A DNA stretch of 64,000 nucleotides from Alcanivorax jadensis T9 (GTDB lineage Bacteria > Pseudomonadota > Gammaproteobacteria > Pseudomonadales > Alcanivoracaceae). Of the stretch, positions 53,964 through 62,317 are shown piece after piece. Location: positions 372,001 to 436,000 of the forward strand of contig NZ_ARXU01000002.1 of the NCBI RefSeq assembly GCF_000756655.1, in the 5' to 3' direction. Made by a program: the position numbers and the translations under genes. Positions within the stretch are counted from its first letter, which is position 1, and the number at the start of each line of letters is the position of its first letter. The notes below the pieces were generated by a model, which made no database searches, had not been told where the DNA came from, and worked only from the letters and a program-made list of their open reading frames with translations.

Positions 53964-54689
53964 TCAAAACGTTTCCATCCACGGACGCAGATCGATTTCG
54001 TGGGTCCAGGCGTCGCGGGGTTGTTGGTGGAGCATCCAGTAGGTGTCGGCGATGTGTTCCGGGTTGAGGATGCCACCCTGCTCTTTCTGGGCATACTTGG
54101 CCGGAAAGTTGTCGCGGATAAAGGCGGTGTCGATGGCGCCGTCGATGATCGGGTGGACCACATGAATCCCTTCCGGCCCCAACTCCCGAGCCATACTTTG
54201 CGCCAAAGCACGCAGGGCAAACTTGGCACCGGAGAACGCGGAGAAACCCTTGCCGCCACGCAATGAGGCGGTGGCACCGGTAAAGATGATGGTGCCTTTA
54301 TTTCGCGGCACCATCACGCGGGCGGCTTCCCGCCCGGCCAGGAAGCCGGCGAAGGCGGCCATTTCCCAGACCTTGCGGTAGACCCGGGCGGTGGTCTCGC
54401 GGATGGAGAAGAACACGTTGGCGCCGATGTTGAACACCACCACTTCCACCGGGCCCACTTCTTTCTCGATGGTGTCGAACAGCGCCACCATCTGCTCTTC
54501 ATCGCGGGCATCGCAGCCGAACGGGCGGGCCTTGCCGCCGGCGGCTTCGATTTCCTGCACCAGCGGCGCCAGGGCGTCTTCGCTGCGGCGGGTGACGCAG
54601 ACGGTATAGCCTTCGCGGGCAAAGCGTTTGGCGATGGCACCGCCGGTGGCATCACCGGCGCCGATGATGACGGCAACAGAGTCTGGCAT
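53964..54689 (-). CDS. SDR-like protein lacking the catalytic Tyr
   Basis: A 241-aa SDR-fold protein. The cofactor motif is atypical, GAGDATGGAIA (residues 11-21). Where the YxxxK motif belongs it reads FSGAK, so the catalytic Tyr is Phe; Lys is kept. FSGAKFALRALAQSMARELGP and HPIIDGAID are typical of a conserved subfamily with this change. It may act as a reductase by another mechanism, or bind cofactor only. It is divergent from the HxlR gene and has two palindromes in the shared promoter. Confidence 0.85.
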   Translation of the reverse strand: MPDSVAVIIGAGDATGGAIAKRFAREGYTVCVTRRSEDALAPLVQEIEAAGGKARPFGCDARDEEQMVALFDTIEKEVGPVEVVVFNIGANVFFSIRETTARVYRKVWEMAAFAGFLAGREAARVMVPRNKGTIIFTGATASLRGGKGFSAFSGAKFALRALAQSMARELGPEGIHVVHPIIDGAIDTAFIRDNFPAKYAQKEQGGILNPEHIADTYWMLHQQPRDAWTHEIDLRPWMETF

Positions 54690-54720
54690 GGGGCCTCCCG
54701 ATTTCAGTGAGCCAACTGTT

Positions 54721-54761
54721 GGTTCCTATTTGGAACTTATAGTCGGTTCTTTTTGAGAACC
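54721..54761. promoter_or_regulatory. Two palindromes in the SDR/hxlR divergent promoter
   Basis: GTTCC-TATTT-GGAAC (54722-54736) and GGTTCT-TTTTG-AGAACC (54745-54761) have similar half-sites and centres 24 bp apart. They lie between the divergent start codons at 54689 and 54804, as expected for HxlR operators. Confidence 0.75.
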
Positions 54762-54803
54762 CGTCAACCCGGTATGATCAAAGCACGTTCACGGAGGTTT
54801 AGC

Positions 54804-55277
54804 ATGCGCTGGCAAGACATCGATCAACAGCCCTGTTCCCTGGCCCGCACCCTGGCCATTATCGGCGACAACTGGACGCTGCTGGTGCTGCGCGACTGCT
54901 TTATGGGCGTGCGCCGCTTCGATGATTTCCAGCAGCGCCTGGGCGTCACCCGCCATGTACTCAGCGATCGCCTGCGGAAGCTCACCGAGGGCGGCGTGCT
55001 CGACAAGGTGGCCTACCAGGAACGCCCCCTGCGCCACGAATACCGGCTGACAGCCATGGGCAAGGAACTCTACCCGGTGATCGTGCACCTGGCCCAATGG
55101 GGCGACAAACACCTGGCCGGCGAACACGGCGCCCCCCTCACCCGCTACCACCGCCAGTGCGGCGAACCCCTGGAAGCGCAGCTGCAGTGCAGCCACTGCG
55201 GCGACGTGGTGAAGCCCACGGATATTCGGGTGGAGGAGAACCCGTACTGGAAAGGGCAGATTTTAGTGAACTGTTAA
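54804..55277 (+). CDS. HxlR-family transcriptional regulator
   Basis: A 157-aa winged helix-turn-helix protein with the HxlR/MarR-like block PCSLARTLAIIGDNWTLLVLRDCFMGVRRF, RFDDFQQRLGVTRHVLSDRLRKLTEGG. The C-terminal half has a Cys pair (CSHCG) plus CGE, perhaps a zinc site or redox sensor. GGAGGT lies 7 bp before the ATG at 54804; earlier in-frame codons lack this. It is probably the repressor of the divergent SDR gene and its own. Confidence 0.92.
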   Translation: MRWQDIDQQPCSLARTLAIIGDNWTLLVLRDCFMGVRRFDDFQQRLGVTRHVLSDRLRKLTEGGVLDKVAYQERPLRHEYRLTAMGKELYPVIVHLAQWGDKHLAGEHGAPLTRYHRQCGEPLEAQLQCSHCGDVVKPTDIRVEENPYWKGQILVNC

Positions 55278-55293
55278 TAGTTAACAGTGAACA
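55266..55293. repeat. TTAATAGTTAACAGTGAACAG tract at the end of hxlR
   Basis: GTGAACTGTTAATAGTTAACAGTGAACAG codes the last residues (VNC) and stop codon of the regulator. Confidence 0.75.
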
Positions 55294-55325
55294 GCTCGCG
55301 GGGAAGGTTTTCTTTGCCTGCAACC

Positions 55326-55362
55326 ATAGAGGCCGCGCCCATCGCTGGGACGCGGCCTCTAT
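55326..55362. terminator. Strong hairpin between convergent hxlR and LysR genes
   Basis: ATAGAGGCCGCG-(CCCATCGCTGGGA)-CGCGGCCTCTAT gives a 12-bp perfect stem, plus an inner CCC/GGG pairing; no long T tract. Confidence 0.75.
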
Positions 55363-55397
55363 GCTTTGGGCAACACTGGCGCGATACCGCGCGCTGT

Positions 55398-55424
55398 TAA
55401 CTATTCACTGTTAACTGTTAACTG
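55398..55424. repeat. TGTTAACTATTCACTGTTAACTGTTAAC tract at the end of the LysR gene
   Basis: The tract encodes the last seven residues of the LysR protein (LTVNSE and stop), in reverse. Confidence 0.75.
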
Positions 55425-56327
55425 CTCCTGCTGTTCCTTCAACAACCCCAACACCTTCTGCCGCAACCAGCTATGGGCCGGGTCGGCGCTTTGGTCGCGG
55501 TGCCAGTAGAGGTGCATTTCCAGGCCGGGCAGGTCTGCCGGGAAGGATTTGATCACCATGCCCTTGCGGGACAGGCGACCGGCCAGGGTGGCCGGCAGGG
55601 TGAGCAGCAGGTTGGTGTTCTGCACGGTGCTGATGGCCGCCTGGTAGTGCTGGCAGCGCAGGCGGATATGGCGTCGGTAGCCCTGCCGGGCCAGGCCGAA
55701 ATCTTCCAGGCCCGGGCCTTCGCGGCGGGACGACACCAGCACATGCTGGGCGGCCAGGTAGCCGGGAAGGTCCATGTCATCGGCCAGCTCGTGGCCCTCG
55801 CGCATCATCACCACCAGCGGCCCGCTGAGTACCGGCAGATGCTCGATGGATTCCGGCAGGGCCAGCATCACGTCGCAGGCCAGGTCCAGCCGGCCGCTGG
55901 CCAGCTCAGTGGCCATCTGCTTCCGGCTGATAGTGAGTGATTGCAAACGTACCCCCGGGGCGTCTTCCATCAGCTGCGCCATCAGCGACGGCAGCAGGCA
56001 GCCTTCCAGACCATCGCGCAGGCCCAGCACAAAGGTGCGCTCCGCCTCGCTGGCATCGAAACCGCCTTCATCACTCAAGCATCGCTGAAAGCCCCCCAGG
56101 GCATGACGCACCGGGCTGACCATGGCCCGGGCCCGGGCGGTGGGCACCATGCGGCTGCCCTGGCGCACGAACAAGGGGTCATCCAGGCGGTCGCGCAGGC
56201 GCCCCAGGGCGTGGCTCACCGCCGGCTGGGTGAGGTTGAGCACCTTGGCGGCGCGGGTCAGGGAGCCCTCGGTGTAGATGGCATCGAAGACCACGAAAAG
56301 ATTGAGATCGAACCGCGAAACATGCAT
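55401..56327 (-). CDS. LysR-family transcriptional regulator
   Basis: A 308-aa regulator with an N-terminal helix-turn-helix (LFVVFDAIYTEGSLTRAAKVLNLTQPAVSHALGRLRDRLDD in outline: TRAAKVLNLTQPAVSHALG near 25-43). The C-terminal effector domain has the usual two lobes. The final residues (EQLTVNSE) come from the repeat tract and are probably not needed. It is divergent from the SDR gene at 56476 with about 150 bp between, so it likely controls that pair. Confidence 0.92.
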   Translation of the reverse strand: MHVSRFDLNLFVVFDAIYTEGSLTRAAKVLNLTQPAVSHALGRLRDRLDDPLFVRQGSRMVPTARARAMVSPVRHALGGFQRCLSDEGGFDASEAERTFVLGLRDGLEGCLLPSLMAQLMEDAPGVRLQSLTISRKQMATELASGRLDLACDVMLALPESIEHLPVLSGPLVVMMREGHELADDMDLPGYLAAQHVLVSSRREGPGLEDFGLARQGYRRHIRLRCQHYQAAISTVQNTNLLLTLPATLAGRLSRKGMVIKSFPADLPGLEMHLYWHRDQSADPAHSWLRQKVLGLLKEQQEQLTVNSE

Positions 56328-56475
56328 GGCGTTTATCAGTGATCATTGCGAGGATTCATTGGATTTATTGAAACGCCGTCACTAGCATCGGTCAATGGAT
56401 AAGACCCCGGATCTCGGCGGGTCGACGCCTGACGCACAATCCGCGACCGAAACCACCATGACCACAGGACACACC

Positions 56476-57306
56476 ATGAGCCAGACCCCACAACGCATCC
56501 TGATCACCGGCGGCGCCTCCGGGCTGGGGCGCGCCATGGCCGAGGCCTGGCTGCGCGATGGCGCCCGGGTACTGATCGGCGATGTGAACCAGGAGCGCGC
56601 TGCAGAAACCTTGGCCGCCCTGAAGGATCTGCCCGGCGAGCTGCAGTTCCAGTATCTGGATGTGCGCGACGCGGCCAGCTTCAACAATGCCCGTGAATGG
56701 CTGGAGCAGAACTGGGGTGGCGTGGATGTGCTGGTGAACAATGCCGGGGTGGCCGGTGCCGCCCGTATTGATCGCGGCGACATGGCCGACTGGGACTGGA
56801 TTTTCGATATCAACGTGAAAGGCGTGGTGCGCGGCTGCAAGGTGTTCGTGCCGATGATGAAGCGCCAGGGCCACGGCCACATCGTCAACATCGCTTCCCT
56901 GGCCGGGCTGCTGCATGCGCCGGTGATGGGCAGCTATAACGTGACCAAGGCCGGGGTGATTTCCCTGTCGGAAACCCTGCGCTTCGAGCTGGCGCCTTAC
57001 GGCATTCATACCACGGTGGTGTGCCCGGGTTTCTTCCGCACCAACCTGCACGAGTCCATGCGTACCCCGGAGCCGGGCATGATTGAGACGGTGGACAAGC
57101 TGCTCTCCAGTGACGAGCTCACCGCCGACCAGATTGCCGAGATGATCAAGAAGGCAGTGGCCAAACAGCAGTTCTTTCTACTGCCCCACAAGAGTGGTCG
57201 CCGAGCTTACTGGATGAAGCGTTTTCTGCCGTTTGTGTTCAACCGGGTGATGCTCAAAGGCGCCGAGCGACTGCAGGGCAAACTGGAAAAAGCGGAGAAA
57301 GCCTGA
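56476..57306 (+). CDS. SDR family oxidoreductase
   Basis: A 276-aa short-chain dehydrogenase with TGGASGLGRAMA, NNAG, active Ser in NIASLAG and YNVTK (Tyr, Lys). C-terminal RRAYWMKRFLPFVF is a hydrophobic extension that may touch the membrane. The frame begins at 56395; ATG at 56476 with AGGACA before it is the best start. It overlaps the next gene by one base (TGATG). Confidence 0.9.
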   Translation: MSQTPQRILITGGASGLGRAMAEAWLRDGARVLIGDVNQERAAETLAALKDLPGELQFQYLDVRDAASFNNAREWLEQNWGGVDVLVNNAGVAGAARIDRGDMADWDWIFDINVKGVVRGCKVFVPMMKRQGHGHIVNIASLAGLLHAPVMGSYNVTKAGVISLSETLRFELAPYGIHTTVVCPGFFRTNLHESMRTPEPGMIETVDKLLSSDELTADQIAEMIKKAVAKQQFFLLPHKSGRRAYWMKRFLPFVFNRVMLKGAERLQGKLEKAEKA

Positions 57307-57983
57307 TGCCGGTGATCTACCTGATCCGCCACGGCCAGGCCAGCTTCGGCAAGGAAGATTACGATCAGCTTTCAGAGGGCGGCTGGGAGCAAAGCCGGAT
57401 TCTTGGCCGCGCCCTGCAGAATCAGGATCTGGGGGTGCCCCGCGCCATCTGCGGCACCATGCGCCGCCATGTGGAAACCGCGCAAGCGACCCTGGGCGAA
57501 CTGGGCCTGGCAAAGGAATGGCACACGGATACCGGCTTCAACGAATACAACCACAGCGAGTTGCTGGCCGTGGACTGGCCCCTGGCCACCGACCGGGCGG
57601 CCCTGACACAGTGGCTGGCCGAGCAGGATCACCCGCGCAAGGTATTCCAGGCCCGCTTCGAGCAAGCCCTGCGCCGCTGGCAGAGCGGCGACGGTGATTA
57701 CAGCGAAAGCTGGTCCGCCTTTCGCGAACGGGTGCTGGCCAGCACCTACAGCCTGGGCAACTGCCTGAGCAGCGGCGACAGCGCCCTGGTGTTCACCTCC
57801 GGCGGCGCCATCAGCGTGATTATCCAGCGGCTGATGGGGCTCACCGACGAGGCCCTGATCACCTGGAACCGCACCCTGATCAACACCAGTGTGACCCGAG
57901 TGCTTGTGAATGCCGGCAAGCTGCGACTAGTCTCGGTGAACGAACATCTGCATCTGCCGAGCGAGCAGGTGACGTATCGATAG
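57306..57983 (+). CDS. Histidine phosphatase family protein
   Basis: A 225-aa protein with the catalytic LIRHGQASFG at the start and a second conserved region VFTSGGAISV, where the second His of the family is replaced by Ser (SGG instead of HGG). The role may thus differ from a plain phosphoglycerate-mutase-like enzyme. It is translationally coupled to the SDR gene. Confidence 0.85.
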   Translation: MPVIYLIRHGQASFGKEDYDQLSEGGWEQSRILGRALQNQDLGVPRAICGTMRRHVETAQATLGELGLAKEWHTDTGFNEYNHSELLAVDWPLATDRAALTQWLAEQDHPRKVFQARFEQALRRWQSGDGDYSESWSAFRERVLASTYSLGNCLSSGDSALVFTSGGAISVIIQRLMGLTDEALITWNRTLINTSVTRVLVNAGKLRLVSVNEHLHLPSEQVTYR

Positions 57984-58019
57984 ACGCGACCTGATAACCT
58001 CAACATTTCTACAACGCCT

Positions 58020-58240
58020 ATGTAGGAGCACCGCTTAAGGTGCGAACCGCGCGCCAGCGCGGAATCGTCCGCAGGACGATCAGGATCCCAGCGCTCGACA
58101 GGTTTCAGAAAACATCGGCGAGCGACACAAACGTTGTCGCCTCGCTTCGCGAGGTTCGCGCCTCAAGCGGCTGTATTCGCTACGCTCACCCTGCGGGCCG
58201 ACTTACAGTCGTTACTACGCTACGCTTCGTTCCTACAGCA
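58020..58240. repeat. GTAGGAGC hairpin repeat, long copy
   Basis: Starts TGTAGGAGCACCGCTTAAGGTGCGAACCGCGCGCCAGCGCGG; ends with a chain of smaller arms GCGCCTCAAGCGGC, GACTTACAGTCG and CTACGCTTCGTTCCTACA. The pieces resemble the copy at 25945. Confidence 0.8.
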
Positions 58241-58261
58241 GCCATTAGCAAGGGGATAACA

Positions 58262-59014
58262 ATGCCGACACGCAAGAATATTCTAATCACCGGTGCCAGC
58301 TCCGGGCTGGGCGAAGGGATGGCGCGATTGTTTGCGGCCATGGGGCGCAACCTGGCGTTGTGTGCCCGGCGCATGGACCGGCTGGAAACCTTGAAGGCCG
58401 AGCTGGAAGAAAAGCATCCGGGTATCCAGGTTCTGATCAAGCCGCTGGATGTGAACGATTACGACCAGGTGTTTGCGGTGTTCGATGCGTTCCGCACGGA
58501 AATGGCGGGCATTGATCGCGTCATCATCAACGCGGGCATGGGCAAGGGCCAACCACTGGGCACCGGCTACTTCTACGCCAACCGGCAGACCGCGGAAACC
58601 AACTTTGTGGCGGCACTGGCACAGACCGAAGCGGCCATGGAAATTTTCCGCGCCCAGAACAGCGGCCACCTGGTAATGATTTCCTCCATCAGCGCCATGC
58701 GCGGCATGAAGAAAAACCTCACCACCTACGCCGCCACCAAGGCCGGCGTGGCCATGCTGGCCGAAGGCCTGCAAGTGGAATTGCAGAATTCCCCGATCAA
58801 GGTGACCACTATCTTCCCCGGCTTCATCCGTTCCGAGATCAACGAAAAGGTGAAGAACACGCCTTTCCTGGTAGACACGGAAACCGGCTGCAAGGCACTG
58901 GTGAAAGCCATCGAGAAAGAGCCGAAGAATGCGTCAGTGCCGGGCTGGCCGTGGGGGCCGCTGGGCTTTGCTATGCGGAATTTGCCGCTGGGGATGGTCG
59001 GAAAGATGATGTAG
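58262..59014 (+). CDS. SDR family oxidoreductase
   Basis: A 250-aa short-chain dehydrogenase with TGASSGLGEGMA, active Ser in ISSISAM and YAATK. C-terminal GFAMRNLPLGMVGKM resembles other lipid-linked SDRs here. The frame opens at 58040 inside the repeat; ATG at 58262, after AAGGGGATAAC, is the start. Confidence 0.9.
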   Translation: MPTRKNILITGASSGLGEGMARLFAAMGRNLALCARRMDRLETLKAELEEKHPGIQVLIKPLDVNDYDQVFAVFDAFRTEMAGIDRVIINAGMGKGQPLGTGYFYANRQTAETNFVAALAQTEAAMEIFRAQNSGHLVMISSISAMRGMKKNLTTYAATKAGVAMLAEGLQVELQNSPIKVTTIFPGFIRSEINEKVKNTPFLVDTETGCKALVKAIEKEPKNASVPGWPWGPLGFAMRNLPLGMVGKMM

Positions 59015-59084
59015 GCAGCTACAAGCTGCAATGATGTTTGGGAAGAATGATATCGCCAATCACTAAACCCTGGCCTCTCTATTA

Positions 59085-59126
59085 GGTCCCCTCTCCCTTG
59101 AGGGGAGAGGGACAGGGAGAGGGTGA
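59085..59126. repeat. 42-bp inverted repeat, left copy
   Basis: GGTCCCCTCTCCCTTGAGGG at the outer side through GAGAGGGTGA; exact reverse complement of 59486-59527. Confidence 0.95.
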
Positions 59127-59161
59127 AGCTACAACGTGCAGGAAGCACAAAAGGCAAAGTA

Positions 59162-59557
59162 ATGGACTACCGTCACCGCTTCGCAAAGGATTTGCGAACC
59201 CGCATGACAGACGCCGAACGCTTGCTATGGAAACACTTGCGAGCCCATCGGCTAAATGGACAGAAATTCCGTCGCCAGCAGCCGATAGGCCCTTATATCG
59301 TTGACTTCGTCCACCTCGGGGCGAGGCTAGTGATTGAGGCTGACGGAGGTCAGCACAATGATAATGCGGCGGATCAGGAACGTGATGACTGGCTAAACGC
59401 GGAAGGCTATCGCGTGATGCGATTCTGGAACAATGACATCCTGCAGAATACTGATGCGGTTCTGGAAGAAATCTTCAAGGCCGTCTCACCCTCTCCCTGT
59501 CCCTCTCCCCTCAAGGGAGAGGGGACCCTCCAGGAAGGCCCTAAAGGAAACGATTAA
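59162..59557 (+). CDS. DUF559 (Vsr-like) endonuclease-fold protein
   Basis: A 131-aa protein of the DUF559 family, related to the very-short-patch repair nuclease fold. RTRMTDAERLLWKHLRAHR, FRRQQPIGPYIVDFV, LVIEADGGQH and the WNNDIL block are typical; Asp and Glu of the active site are in IVDFV and IEADG. The last residues (SPSPCPSPLKGEGT...) are coded by the right copy of the inverted repeat. AAAGT-type Shine-Dalgarno is weak; the ATG at 59162 is the family start. Confidence 0.88.
   Translation: MDYRHRFAKDLRTRMTDAERLLWKHLRAHRLNGQKFRRQQPIGPYIVDFVHLGARLVIEADGGQHNDNAADQERDDWLNAEGYRVMRFWNNDILQNTDAVLEEIFKAVSPSPCPSPLKGEGTLQEGPKGND
59486..59527. repeat. 42-bp inverted repeat, right copy
   Basis: TCACCCTCTCCCTGTCCCTC through AGGGAGAGGGGACC, inside the 3' end of the DUF559 gene; exact inverted copy of 59085-59126. 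Confidence 0.95.
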
Positions 59558-59673
59558 CTCACCCACTTCGTTGCTATTCAGAATGAATCTTTACCGATAA
59601 TCGCGGGCAAAACGTTTTCGTTTACCTACCCTATTGCCCGCGTTGCAACTTTAAACTTTAAACTTGTAACCCT

Positions 59674-61026
59674 TCAATCAATCGACCCAGGGTTCTTCCG
59701 CTTCTTCACGGTCGCAAAGCCGCTATTGGTATCCGGCACCGCCGGCTTGTTGGTACGCGAATTCTTCTTCGCCACCGGTTTTTTCCTGGCCGGCTTTTTG
59801 CCCTTCTTGGCGTCTTCCTTTTTCTTCATTTTTTTCTTTTTGCTGCCCGCAGCCTTGCCGTTGGACTTGAGGTTTTTCGGGCCAAGGAAGTTGCCTTTCA
59901 GGGCTTCGATCAGGCGGTATTCGAAGTTCTGGCGCAGGTAGCGCTGGATGCCGGCCATCAGGTTCCATTCGTGGGCGGCGATCAGGGAGATGGCGGTGCC
60001 GGCGCCGCCCACCCGGCCGGTGCGGCCGATGCGGTGGACATATTCGTCGCCACTGCGGGGCATGTCGAAGTTGATTACCAGGTCCAGGCCGTCCACGTGG
60101 ATGCCCCGGGCGGCCACGTCGGTGGCGACCAGCACTTTCACGGCGCCAGCCTTGAGGCGATCCATGGCCAGTTTGCGGTCTTTCTGGTCTTTCTCGCCGT
60201 GCAGGACGAACACTTTCAGGTTGGAGGCCACCAGCACGCCGCCCATGCGGTCGGCCTGCTCGCGGGTGTTGGTGAACACCACGGCCTTGTCGTAGGTCTC
60301 GTTGGCCAGCAGCCACTGCACCAGACGTTCCTTGTGTTTCACGTCGTCGGCGGTGATCACCTGCTGGACCACGGATTCGTTCAGGTCACGCACGGAGTCC
60401 AGCATCAGGGACTTGGGCTCGCGCAGGGTGGAGGCGACCATTTTCTCCATGGCGTTGCCACCGCTGGTGGCGGAGAACAGCAGGGTCTGACGCTCGGCGC
60501 GGCATTCTGCGGCCAGGCGCAGTACGTCGTCGCTGAAGCCCATGTCCAGCATGCGGTCGGATTCGTCCAGCACCAGCATTTCCAGATCCTGCAGGCGCAG
60601 GTTGCCGGCTTCCAGATGCTCGATCAGACGCCCCGGGGTGCCGATGAGGATTTCCGGGTTCTTGCGCATCTTGGCGGCCTGCACCTTGAAGTCTTCACCA
60701 CCGGTGACCAGCTCCGCCTTGATAAAGGTATAGCGCCCCAGCGCCTCGACCTGCTTGAGGGTCTGCTGGGCCAGCTCGCGGGTGGGCAGCAGAATCAGGG
60801 CGCGGGTGTCGGTGCGCGGCCGGGAGTGCTGCAGCAGCTGGTGCAGCATGGGCAGCATGAAGGCGGCGGTCTTGCCGCTACCGGTGCGGGCGACCACACG
60901 CAGGTCGTGGCCGGCCAGGGCCTCGGGGATGGCTGAGGCCTGGACAGGCGTGGGGGTGGTGATTTCCAGTTCGCCGAGTGCCCTGGTCAGGCGCTCGTGC
61001 AAATTGAGGTCGGCAAAAGTGGTCAT
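59674..61026 (-). CDS. DEAD-box ATP-dependent RNA helicase
   Basis: A 450-aa helicase of the SrmB/RhlE group. Q motif TPTPVQASAIP, motif I ARTGSGKT, motif II DESD (not DEAD), SATSG (III), motif VI HRIGRTGR. The C-terminal tail is Lys-rich (KKKKMKKKEDAKKGKK), an RNA-binding extension. Role in RNA unwinding or ribosome assembly is likely. Confidence 0.94.
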   Translation of the reverse strand: MTTFADLNLHERLTRALGELEITTPTPVQASAIPEALAGHDLRVVARTGSGKTAAFMLPMLHQLLQHSRPRTDTRALILLPTRELAQQTLKQVEALGRYTFIKAELVTGGEDFKVQAAKMRKNPEILIGTPGRLIEHLEAGNLRLQDLEMLVLDESDRMLDMGFSDDVLRLAAECRAERQTLLFSATSGGNAMEKMVASTLREPKSLMLDSVRDLNESVVQQVITADDVKHKERLVQWLLANETYDKAVVFTNTREQADRMGGVLVASNLKVFVLHGEKDQKDRKLAMDRLKAGAVKVLVATDVAARGIHVDGLDLVINFDMPRSGDEYVHRIGRTGRVGGAGTAISLIAAHEWNLMAGIQRYLRQNFEYRLIEALKGNFLGPKNLKSNGKAAGSKKKKMKKKEDAKKGKKPARKKPVAKKNSRTNKPAVPDTNSGFATVKKRKNPGSID

Positions 61027-61091
61027 GCAATGGGCTCCGCTATCGAGGGGCCATTGTAACGACTATCTTGGCGAATGACTGCCTTATTGCG

Positions 61092-61183
61092 ATAGGAGCT
61101 ATGCTCACATGGCGAGAAAGGTTCTGTTTCCTGCAAACGCATTGTGAACCTGACAGCCATTCGCCATGCAAGCATAGCTCCAA
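61092..61183. repeat. GATAGGAGCTATGCTC hairpin repeat
   Basis: TAGGAGCTATGCTCACATGGCGA pairs with TCGCCATGCAAGCATAGCTCCAA with a few mismatches; located between the helicase and DUF1653 genes. Confidence 0.75.
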
Positions 61184-61198
61184 CGGGGACGGGGAGGG

Positions 61199-61414
61199 CT
61201 AATCGCCCACCCGGGCGAAGCGCGGCTGGACCTTGCCGTCGCGTTCCACGGTTTCGGTGAACATGGCCAGGGGGCGCACCCACAGGGCCTGGTCGCCGTA
61301 GAGCGGGCGATAGACCACCAGGGTGTCGCCGGTTTCCGAGTGGGTGGCGGTGCCGATGACCTGGTACTCGTTGCCCTTGAAGTGCCGGTAGCGGCCCGGT
61401 TGCAGATCACTCAT
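61199..61414 (-). CDS. DUF1653 protein
   Basis: A 71-aa protein of the DUF1653 family: GRYRHFKGNEYQVIGTATHSET, LVVYRPLYGD and LWVRPLAMFTETV. Too short for other tests. Role unknown. It starts within the end of the hydrolase gene (8-bp overlap) and is translated after it. Confidence 0.88.
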   Translation of the reverse strand: MSDLQPGRYRHFKGNEYQVIGTATHSETGDTLVVYRPLYGDQALWVRPLAMFTETVERDGKVQPRFARVGD

Positions 61415-62117
61415 TGCCGGTCTCCGGGCAGCGGGCCAGGCGCTCGGCAATGGCCGCCAGCACCTGGGGATTCCAGGGCAGGCCCACATGGGTGCCCTGC
61501 ACTTCCACATTATCGGTAAGCGGCCCCTCTTCTTCCTGACTGCATTGCCAGGACACGATGCCGTCCTGTTTGGTGAAAATGGCGGTACAGGGCACCGGCG
61601 GCGCCGGGATACGGGCCTCGAAGGCTTCCCGGTCCGGTGGTGGCCGCTTGGGGTTAAAGAGGTTGAACAGGGAGGTGACGTTGTTGGCTTCCGGGTCGCC
61701 ATTGATGGGGCTGCCCAGGGTGAAGACCTGGCTGACCCGCTCCGGGTAGGCCCGCGCCAGTTCGCGGGCAAACACCCCGCCCAGGCTCCAGCCGATCAGC
61801 GCCACGGGCTGACCATGACGGGTGTGAATGGCCTGTAGCTGGCTCACCAGCATGGCCTTGCGCTTGCTGTTCATGCCCAGGTTGGTGCCCTGGGCCCAGC
61901 CGTAGACGCTGTAGCCCAGCCGGGTCAGCGCCCGTCGCAGGGGCCGGGTGCTCACATCGCTGGCACCGAAACCGGGCAGCACCAGCACCGGCTGACCACG
62001 ACCGGCGGGGAGCTGACGGTGGCCCAGGCCCCGCAGCAGGTAACGTCCGTAGGCCAGCATGGCCCGGCTCTCTCCCAGCAACAGCCCCAGGGAGGGCGCG
62101 GATGGCTTGTCTGTCAT
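61407..62117 (-). CDS. Alpha/beta hydrolase, lipase-like
   Basis: A 236-aa hydrolase. PVLVLPGFGASDVSTRPL, nucleophile elbow GWSLGG, Asp region TKQDGIVSW and His in GTHVGLPWNP. No signal peptide, so cytoplasmic. The frame opens 33 codons earlier but the ATG at 62117 begins with a better family start. Confidence 0.86.
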   Translation of the reverse strand: MTDKPSAPSLGLLLGESRAMLAYGRYLLRGLGHRQLPAGRGQPVLVLPGFGASDVSTRPLRRALTRLGYSVYGWAQGTNLGMNSKRKAMLVSQLQAIHTRHGQPVALIGWSLGGVFARELARAYPERVSQVFTLGSPINGDPEANNVTSLFNLFNPKRPPPDREAFEARIPAPPVPCTAIFTKQDGIVSWQCSQEEEGPLTDNVEVQGTHVGLPWNPQVLAAIAERLARCPETGNE

Positions 62118-62317
62118 CGCAAATTCCTCATGTTTCTCTGCCCCCATCGTAACCGGCGTGGCGGTGACCACCTTGGTCATGACGCGGTCAGAGGGCGCGC
62201 CCGGGTCATGGCGCATCCGCTTTGTTTATCGTCGGTAACGGTGTGCTGGCAATGCGCAACAGCGGTGGCCGGGTCGGAGTCCTTACGCCATGATGGTGAT
62301 AACCAGGGAGGTGCACA

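Noticed and set aside
59971-60936. 321-codon open frame antisense to the DEAD-box helicase
   Set aside because: Low-complexity Gly/His/Gln product; shadow of the helicase.
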